Assembly: GCA_900764215.1 (NCBI GenBank)
Contig: CAAFNI010000480.1
Coordinates: forward strand, 1 to 27,257
DNA from: an uncultured Sutterella sp.
GTDB taxonomy: Bacteria; Pseudomonadota; Gammaproteobacteria; Burkholderiales; Burkholderiaceae_F
Direction: 5' to 3'
Length of the DNA stretch: 27,257 bases
Shown here: positions 22,562 to 27,257 of the stretch, piece by piece
Position numbering within the stretch: position 1 is the stretch's first letter
How the letters are laid out: every line of letters begins with the position of its first letter
Program-made: the position numbers and the translations under genes
The notes under the pieces: generated by a model
Database searches by the model: none
What the model was told of the DNA's origin: nothing
What the model saw: only the letters and a program-made list of their open reading frames with translations

Positions 22562-23539
22562 ATGCAGGACAGCATGCGCAGAGTTCTGATCGATCGACTG
22601 CTTACTGACAAAAGCGTCGTCACGCTTCAGGAACTGCAGGACGTCCTGAAGGTCAGCATACCCACGATCAAGCGGGATCTCCGCTACATGCGCAAGGAGT
22701 TGAAGGCGCCGATCGTCTATTCACGAACGCGCGGCGGCTATCTCTATGATCTGCCCACGGGCAAGTCGAGCACGGGCTCCGAGTGCCAGAGATTCTGGTT
22801 TTCCGCTCAGGAGCTCTATGTCGTCGTGAAGACGGTTGACATGCTCAAGGCGCTTTCAAAAGACAAGTCTTCGGTCATTTTCAAGGATCTCGGACCGCTG
22901 CGTTCGCGCGTGGCGGGCTTGCTGAGCCTCGGCGGAAAGACCCCGCGGGAGATGCTCGGCCGAGTCAAGATCATTGACCCCTCGGTGATTCATGGAGAGC
23001 CCGAAGCCTTTCTGACGATTGGAAGCGCCCTCTTTGAACGCAAGCGGCTGCAGATTTCGTACTACAGCCGCACGCGAAAGACGGAGTCCTACCGCGAGAT
23101 CTCCCCTTTGCGTCTGGTTCATTACCGAAATCACTGGTACCTCGATGCTTTCTGCCATGCCACGAACGCTCTGAGAACGTTCGCTATCGACAACGTCCGG
23201 CGTGTCGTGGTGATGGGAACGCCGGCCAAGCGAGTGCCGCTTCACATGATTGAGCGCAATCTCAATCAAAGCTACGGTCTCTTCATGAGCGGAGCCCCGA
23301 AGCTTGCCGTGCTGCGGTTCGATGCTGAGGCAGCGCCCTATCTCAAGCGTGAGACATGGCATCCGAGGCAGACGCTCACCGAGCGGGGCGACGAAGTGGT
23401 TCTGAAGGTTCCTTATACGAATCCAACGGAACTCATCGGCGACATTTTCCGCTGGCGCGAGCACGTCGTCGTTGAGGGACCTGAGGAACTGCGCCGAGAA
23501 GTCCGTGAATGTCTCCAAAAGACATTGAGTCGATACTGA
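22562..23539 (+). CDS. WYL-domain transcriptional regulator
   Basis: A 325-residue regulator. The N-terminal helix-turn-helix (about residues 4-60) reads LLTDKSVVTLQELQDVLKVSIPTIKRDLRYMRKEL. It is followed by RGGYLYD, the wing, and then a WYL ligand-binding domain with HWYLDAFCHATNALRTFAIDNVRRV holding the W-Y-L residues. A C-terminal WCX-type extension ends in FRWREHVVVEGPEELRREV. WYL domains bind nucleic acid or nucleotide ligands and often control DNA-damage or phage-defence genes. GGTGA (22549-22553) sits 8 bases before the ATG at 22562; a GTG at 22550 would add four residues but overlaps that site. The metallophosphoesterase gene follows after 60 bases on the same strand. Confidence 0.88.
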   Translation: MQDSMRRVLIDRLLTDKSVVTLQELQDVLKVSIPTIKRDLRYMRKELKAPIVYSRTRGGYLYDLPTGKSSTGSECQRFWFSAQELYVVVKTVDMLKALSKDKSSVIFKDLGPLRSRVAGLLSLGGKTPREMLGRVKIIDPSVIHGEPEAFLTIGSALFERKRLQISYYSRTRKTESYREISPLRLVHYRNHWYLDAFCHATNALRTFAIDNVRRVVVMGTPAKRVPLHMIERNLNQSYGLFMSGAPKLAVLRFDAEAAPYLKRETWHPRQTLTERGDEVVLKVPYTNPTELIGDIFRWREHVVVEGPEELRREVRECLQKTLSRY

Positions 23540-23599
23540 GGCTGACGCCGCTCGCTGAGCGGCTCGTCTGCGCATCGACCGCAAACAGGAACTTCAATC

Positions 23600-24715
23600 A
23601 TGACGCAAGAGCAGGTCAGGGCGAGGAGGCATCGCGGCAGGCGACATCGCCGCACGAGTCTTAAAGACTTGCCCGACATTTTTTTCTGCGGCGATCCGCA
23701 CGGTACGTTTGATCAGATCAACGAGGCTGCGCGGCTTTATTCCCCAGATGCCATGGTCATTCTCGGCGACCTTCAGCCGCCGGCGCCTTTGCATGAGGTG
23801 CTGGAGGAGGCGCTTGCCCATACGGACATCTGGTGGATTCCGGGCAATCACGACACGGATTCGGACGAATTCTACGACCGGCTCTGGCGCAGCGAACTCG
23901 CCGGTCACAATCTGCACGGGCGTGTCGCCTGCGTGGCGGGCATGCGCATAGGCGGATTGGGGGGTGTTTTCCGCGGCCAGATTTGGATGCCCGACGGAAA
24001 CCCGAACTACTACAGTCCGGCGACCTTCATGCGCCGCGTCGGTCAGGGAAATGTGTGGAGAGGAGGCGTGCCGCGCCGCCATCGATCTACGATTTTTCCT
24101 TCCGTCTTCGGCAATCTCCAAAGGCAGAAGGCGGACATTCTCGTGACGCACGAGGCACCTTCATGCCACAAGAAGGGATTTTCTGCTCTCGATAGACTGG
24201 CGCGAACGATGGGTGTCAGGTGGTTTTTTCACGGGCACCAGCACGAAGATCGCGCCTACGGCCTGCAGGGTTCGATCTTAACCCGTGCGGTCGGCTATCA
24301 GGGGATTGTTAATCTCAAGGGCGAGGTTGTAGTAGCTGCAAAGCTGGATCCGAGGGAAGAGGCGGCGCTCCATGCCACCGATGAATGGCGGTACATGTCG
24401 GACAAGAATCCCATCATCGTTCGGGACGAGGACGGCCGCATTTCACTCGTGCCCGCAGGACGCGCATGCACGCCCGCGATTTTGCCTGTCTGCGACAAGA
24501 TTTTGGCGCGGCTTAACGAGAAGGAGAATGAGAAGGAGGTGCTGCCTGTTTCCGCAGGCGGCGAGTCTCAAAAAAGCGAACGGAACGTTGTTGAGCAAGG
24601 TGCGAAGAAGCCCTGCGACGAGGATCGGAAAGCGCGTTCGAACCGTGCCCCTCGTTCCAGGAACTGCCGGGATCGCAAGCGGCGTGCGAAAAAGTCGTCG
24701 CAACAGAAGCCGTGA
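23600..24715 (+). CDS. Metallophosphoesterase with basic N- and C-terminal tails
   Basis: A 371-residue calcineurin-like phosphoesterase. The dimetal site is complete: GDPHG (31-35), GDL (56-58), GNHD (82-85), His184 in THEAP, and GHQH (212-215). The substrate cannot be read from the sequence; the fold covers protein phosphatases, nucleotidases and nucleases. The N-terminus has an Arg/His-rich patch (RARRHRGRRHRRTS, residues 7-20). The last ~70 residues are Lys/Arg-rich and probably disordered, suggesting binding to nucleic acid or another polyanion. AGGA lies 9 bases before the ATG. The 60-base gap from the WYL gene contains a 7-bp hairpin (GCCGCTC/GAGCGGC) without a U-tract, so co-transcription is plausible. 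Confidence 0.85.
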   Translation: MTQEQVRARRHRGRRHRRTSLKDLPDIFFCGDPHGTFDQINEAARLYSPDAMVILGDLQPPAPLHEVLEEALAHTDIWWIPGNHDTDSDEFYDRLWRSELAGHNLHGRVACVAGMRIGGLGGVFRGQIWMPDGNPNYYSPATFMRRVGQGNVWRGGVPRRHRSTIFPSVFGNLQRQKADILVTHEAPSCHKKGFSALDRLARTMGVRWFFHGHQHEDRAYGLQGSILTRAVGYQGIVNLKGEVVVAAKLDPREEAALHATDEWRYMSDKNPIIVRDEDGRISLVPAGRACTPAILPVCDKILARLNEKENEKEVLPVSAGGESQKSERNVVEQGAKKPCDEDRKARSNRAPRSRNCRDRKRRAKKSSQQKP

Positions 24716-24722
24716 AACAATT

Positions 24723-24750
24723 GGGCGTTGCTCGAATCGGGGCAACGCCC
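24723..24750. terminator. Terminator between the phosphoesterase gene and moeA
   Basis: GGGCGTTGC (24723-24731) pairs perfectly with GCAACGCCC (24742-24750) around a 10-base loop, followed by TTGCTT. It lies between convergent genes. The T-tract is moderate on the + strand, and CAATT on the other side is weak. Confidence 0.65.
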
Positions 24751-24775
24751 TTGCTTCATTAGGAAGACGGAACAG

Positions 24776-26005
24776 CTACGGAATGACCACGCGAACGTTG
24801 TCACCTTCATGGAGAAGCTCGACATCCTCATCTACAACGGCGACGGCGTTGCTTTGGGAGACGCTCAAGAGCGAGGCCGAGCTTTGCTGAGGGCATGGCG
24901 TGAAGAAGAGAGTCCCGTCGGTGGCTGTTTTCAGGATGCCGCGGACAAAATCTCGTCGGTCCGGGCGGCTCTTGATGCGTCCGTCAAGACGGGCTGTGAG
25001 GACAAGCTGTCCTTCATGCAGGCCCTGCAGAGCTTCGACGGCCGTTCTAAGGAAGTTTTCTGCACTTGTGGCTGAGGCGACCGGATTGCCGGGAAGGCCG
25101 AGCATGAGTGCTTTAGCCTCCTTGAAGTATCCGAACGAAAAGGGTTTGCCAGGACGGAGTGCAACGTTGTAGTGCCGAAGATCGGCGAGGCGGTTGAGAA
25201 CGGCAGACGTGAAGTCGCGATCGCCGGGGCCGACGCCGCCTGAGCAAATGAGCATGTCGTGTGAGACAGCCGCTTCTCGAAAACGCGATTCAAGGGTTTG
25301 GGGATCATCCGGCAGTATGCCGCAATAATGTGCGTCGATGCCGAGCGCGCGGGCGGCAAGCGTTACGTAAGTCCCGTTGGCGTTGTAGATTCGTCCGCCG
25401 GAAAGAGGGCGACCGTCGGCGGGTTCGACGAGTTCGTCGCCGCTTGAGAAGACGGCTGCGCGAATGACCGGTCGGCAGATGACTGCGCCGTAGCCGAGGC
25501 TCGCGGCAAGCCCTAGGTCGCCCCGAGTGAGACGGCGGGGTGCGTGCAGCAACACGTCGCTCGAGCGGAAGATCTCGCCCTGTTGACGAATATTGGCGCC
25601 GGGCTTGAGGCTGGGAGCGTCGATCAATATGCTGTTTTCCTCCTCACGAATCATTTCTATGGGAACGACGGCATCGAGTCCGGAGGGGACGGGTGCTCCC
25701 GTCATGATGCGAAGCGCTTCGCCGTCGGGAATGTTTCCCTCAAAGGGATGGCCGGCCGTGGCGATGCCGCAGACGGGAAAGCGTTGCGGGCGGTCCGGCG
25801 CAAGGTCGGCCGTGCGAAGTGCAAAGCCGTCCATGGCCGAGTTGTCGAAAAGCGGGAAGTCGAACTGAGCGTGTACGCATTCGGCAAGAATGCGGCCTTC
25901 GGCCTCGAGCAGAGGCACGGACACATTGTCGCCTTGAATGGGGGCGATGAGATCCCGGAGCGTGCGGGTGACTTCATCAAAATCTGCACGAATGGCTTTC
26001 GACAT
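24776..26005 (-). CDS. moeA: Molybdopterin molybdotransferase MoeA
   Basis: A 409-residue enzyme that inserts molybdate into adenylylated molybdopterin to form the molybdenum cofactor. The N-terminal FDEVTRTLRDLIAPI and FPLFDNSAMDGFALR are MoeA signatures, followed by GEALRIMTGAPVPSGLDAVVPIE. The MoCF domain has VFSSGDELVEPADG, GRIYNANGTYV and CSGGVGPGDRDFT, then RPGKPFSFGYFKEAKALMLGLPGNPVAS. AAAGGA is 7 bases before the ATG at 26005; an upstream in-frame ATG (26044) would add an alanine-rich stretch encoded by the palindrome and is rejected. It is divergent from mobA, the next step in cofactor maturation. Confidence 0.95.
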   Translation of the reverse strand: MSKAIRADFDEVTRTLRDLIAPIQGDNVSVPLLEAEGRILAECVHAQFDFPLFDNSAMDGFALRTADLAPDRPQRFPVCGIATAGHPFEGNIPDGEALRIMTGAPVPSGLDAVVPIEMIREEENSILIDAPSLKPGANIRQQGEIFRSSDVLLHAPRRLTRGDLGLAASLGYGAVICRPVIRAAVFSSGDELVEPADGRPLSGGRIYNANGTYVTLAARALGIDAHYCGILPDDPQTLESRFREAAVSHDMLICSGGVGPGDRDFTSAVLNRLADLRHYNVALRPGKPFSFGYFKEAKALMLGLPGNPVASATSAENFLRTAVEALQGLHEGQLVLTARLDGRIKSRPDRRDFVRGILKTATDGTLFFTPCPQQSSASLLSVSQSNAVAVVDEDVELLHEGDNVRVVIP

Positions 26006-26026
26006 GTCAAAATCCTTTGTTAAATA

Positions 26027-26042
26027 GGCCGCAGCTGCGGCC
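26027..26042. promoter_or_regulatory. 16-base perfect palindrome between moeA and mobA
   Basis: GGCCGCAGCTGCGGCC is self-complementary with no spacer. It lies 22 bases upstream of the moeA start. It may be an operator for the divergent pair, or part of the moeA leader RNA. Confidence 0.4.
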
Positions 26043-26057
26043 ATGCTTGGATTTTAG

Positions 26058-26074
26058 CGGCAGTTGGACTGCCG
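26058..26074. promoter_or_regulatory. Second palindrome in the moeA-mobA gap
   Basis: CGGCAGT (26058-26064) and ACTGCCG (26068-26074) are perfect inverted arms with a 3-base centre. A possible minus-strand -10, TAAAAT, sits right beside it at about 26052-26057, which would place this palindrome between the -10 and -35 of moeA. Confidence 0.4.
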
Positions 26075-26087
26075 GCGGAGAGTGTCC

Positions 26088-26735
26088 ATGACGAAGACGG
26101 AGGTTGCATCTCCCGCAAGGGAAAATACGATCGGCCTGGTGTTGGCGGGCGGCAAAGCCACTAGAATGGGCGGTGTCAACAAGGGGCTTGTGCCTTTCAG
26201 GGGCGAGCCAATGGCCGGTCGCGTCATCCGCACGCTCTCGGGACAAGTTTCCAGTGTCTGGGTGTCTGCCAACAGGGATGCGCAGGCCTTCATGAGGCTG
26301 GGCGCAGATAAAGTGTTGGCCGATGCTCTTGAAGGCTTTCCGGGACCTCTTGCGGCGCTCGATTCGCTCAACGAATGCCTCAAGACCGAGAAGGCAAGGG
26401 GGGTGGAATGGGTGCTGACTGTTCCTTGCGATGTGCCTCTCGTGCCGAAGACGCTTCTGAAGGCTTTTGTCGAAGCCTTCGACGGCAGGCCCGCATATAC
26501 GATTGAGACGGGCGGCTTTGATCAGAACACGATCTCGCTCATTCACGTAAGCGCCTTGAGTGCGGTGCGTCCCTTTTTGACGGCCGGAGACCGCAAACTC
26601 GGACTATGGTTTGAGAGGCTTGGACGAGGGCATGTGCATTGGATGGGGGCGGAATCTGCATTTGCGAACGTTAATTCGCCTGAGGAACTACGGCAGTTGG
26701 AATTTGAAGAATGTGAAAGGTGGAACGATGATTAG
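26088..26735 (+). CDS. mobA: Molybdenum cofactor guanylyltransferase
   Basis: A 215-residue enzyme that transfers GMP from GTP to Mo-molybdopterin to give the guanine dinucleotide cofactor used by DMSO-reductase-family enzymes. GLVLAGGKATRMGGVNKGLVPFRGEP is the GTP-binding signature. LEGFPGPLAAL and VLTVPCDVPLVPKTLL contain further substrate and Mg-binding positions. The C-terminal FANVNSPEEL is typical. The ATG at 26088 has GGAG 7 bases upstream; a TTG at 26064 lies inside a palindrome and is less likely. A terminator follows directly. The presence of MobA implies bis-MGD enzymes in this organism. Confidence 0.93.
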   Translation: MTKTEVASPARENTIGLVLAGGKATRMGGVNKGLVPFRGEPMAGRVIRTLSGQVSSVWVSANRDAQAFMRLGADKVLADALEGFPGPLAALDSLNECLKTEKARGVEWVLTVPCDVPLVPKTLLKAFVEAFDGRPAYTIETGGFDQNTISLIHVSALSAVRPFLTAGDRKLGLWFERLGRGHVHWMGAESAFANVNSPEELRQLEFEECERWNDD

Positions 26736-26738
26736 ATG

Positions 26739-26762
26739 AATACCGTGTTTGCGGTATTTTTT
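26739..26762 (+). terminator. Intrinsic terminator after mobA
   Basis: AATACCG (26739-26745) pairs with CGGTATT (26752-26758), followed by a run of six T (26757-26762). It insulates mobA from the rRNA promoters that begin 10 bases later. Confidence 0.88.
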
Positions 26763-26771
26763 GGAAAAGAC

Positions 26772-26800
26772 TTGACAAGCGCTTTCGGATGGTGTTTAAT
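26772..26800 (+). promoter_or_regulatory. rRNA operon promoter P1
   Basis: A consensus -35 TTGACA (26772-26777) and -10 TTTAAT (26795-26800) are separated by 17 bases. The AT-rich stretch upstream (26757-26771) could act as an UP element. Confidence 0.75.
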
Positions 26801-26842
26801 TCCAATCCTTCGCTGACGACGACAAGTCAACAGCGAATAAAT

Positions 26843-26871
26843 TTGACAAAGAGTTGATAAGCTGATAAACT
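26843..26871 (+). promoter_or_regulatory. rRNA operon promoter P2
   Basis: A second consensus -35 TTGACA (26843-26848) and -10 TAAACT (26866-26871) with a 17-base spacer, 71 bases after P1. Tandem strong promoters are typical of rrn operons. Confidence 0.75.
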
Positions 26872-26880
26872 ATCAATTCT

Positions 26881-26910
26881 GCGCTTGAGAAAGCGCTGCT
26901 CTTTAAAAAT
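26881..26910 (+). promoter_or_regulatory. rrn antitermination leader (boxB-like hairpin and boxA)
   Basis: The hairpin GCGCTT-GAGA-AAGCGC (26881-26896) is followed directly by TGCTCTTTAAAAAT (26897-26910), close to the E. coli rrn boxA TGCTCTTTAACA. The boxB-then-boxA order matches known rRNA leaders, where Nus factors bind to prevent premature termination. The remaining leader to 27067 carries no gene and should contain 16S processing sequences. Confidence 0.7.
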
Positions 26911-27067
26911 CAGAATCAACGAACCGATAAGTGTGAACATCGGCAGTTTCGGGAGTGAATTCAAAGGCACTCAAAAAACTTACGAAGTTCGCGCTTTGAA
27001 GGAAAGCCGAAAGAAGAAAGTTCATGCTTTCTCTTTCAATTCCGGCGAAGAGCGACAAACAGAGATT

Positions 27068-27257
27068 GAACTAAAGAGTTTGATCCTGGCTCAGATTGAA
27101 CGCTGGCGGCATGCTTTACACATGCAAGTCGAACGGCAGCACAGGGAGCTTGCGCCCGGGTGGCGAGTGGCGCACGGGTGAGTAATACATCGGAACGTGT
27201 CCTGTTGTGGGGGATAACTGCTCGAAAGGGTGGCTAATCCCGCATGAGACCTGAGGG
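27068..27257 (+). rRNA. rrs: 16S ribosomal RNA, 5' end (partial)
   Basis: AGAGTTTGATCCTGGCTCAG (from 27075) is the universal bacterial 16S start, followed by ATTGAACGCTGGCGGCATGC, CACATGCAAGTCGAACGGC and GTGGCGCACGGGTGAGTAA. The mature 5' end is set at about 27068 by alignment with E. coli numbering. Only the first ~190 bases are present, and the gene runs off the window. The variable region CATCGGAACGTGTCCTGTTGTGGGGGATAACTGC (written here as CATCGGAACGTG, then TCCTGTTGTGGGGGATAACT) resembles Sutterella-type betaproteobacterial 16S from memory. Confidence 0.97.

Noticed and set aside
26885..27181. 98-codon open frame across the rRNA leader and 16S start
   Set aside because: It runs into the universal 16S 5' sequence, so the stretch is rRNA, not protein-coding.
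1..27257. CRISPR array, insertion sequence, prophage or integrated island
   Set aside because: I noticed no spaced direct repeats, transposase, integrase or tRNA-flanked junction, and gene content and composition look uniform and core-like.

Overview
The window is a stretch of chromosome from a betaproteobacterium of the order Burkholderiales. The best candidate is Sutterella or a close relative in the Sutterellaceae. The evidence is the 5' end of a 16S rRNA gene at the right edge, whose first ~190 bases read like my recollection of Sutterella 16S, together with gene orders typical of Betaproteobacteria (rlmE-ftsH-folP-glmM, carB-greA, trxB facing ftsK-lolA). The DNA is GC-rich and densely coded. 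I see no insertion sequence, prophage, CRISPR array, tRNA gene or obvious island; this is mostly core genome.

Layout. (1) 1-708: an unidentified, probably structured RNA ending in an intrinsic terminator, then a GNAT acetyltransferase. (2) 763-4434: dnaX, ybaB, a modD-like gene and recR. dnaX is split by a one-base frame change near 2069-2072. (3) 4719-10389: carA, gmhA, carB and greA; a lipopolysaccharide-heptose gene sits between the two carbamoyl-phosphate synthetase subunits. (4) 10471-11004 on the minus strand: yhbY, divergent from rlmE across a large inverted repeat. (5) 11090-16284: rlmE, ftsH (TTG start), folP, glmM. (6) 16417-17255: a small unrecognised gene and a PII protein. (7) 17371-19024 on the minus strand: trxB followed by an Smr-domain gene. 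(8) 19304-24715: ftsK-lolA, then a WYL-domain regulator and a metallophosphoesterase. (9) 24776-26735: divergent moeA and mobA. (10) 26736-27257: mobA terminator, tandem rRNA promoters, boxB/boxA-like leader and the start of 16S rRNA.

Themes. DNA replication and repair (dnaX, ybaB, recR, ftsK) and rRNA/ribosome maturation (yhbY, rlmE, the rrn operon) are the main housekeeping functions. Three genes (modD-like, moeA, mobA) concern molybdenum or its cofactor, which would suit an anaerobe relying on molybdoenzymes (inference). Cell-envelope supply is represented by gmhA, glmM, lolA and ftsH.

I do not see a clear new multi-gene system. The most useful leads are the dnaX frame change, the pseudoknot-like RNA at the left edge, modD inside the dnaX-recR cluster behind a possible attenuator, gmhA inside carAB, a perfect palindrome over the trxB promoter, and the WYL/metallophosphoesterase pair.
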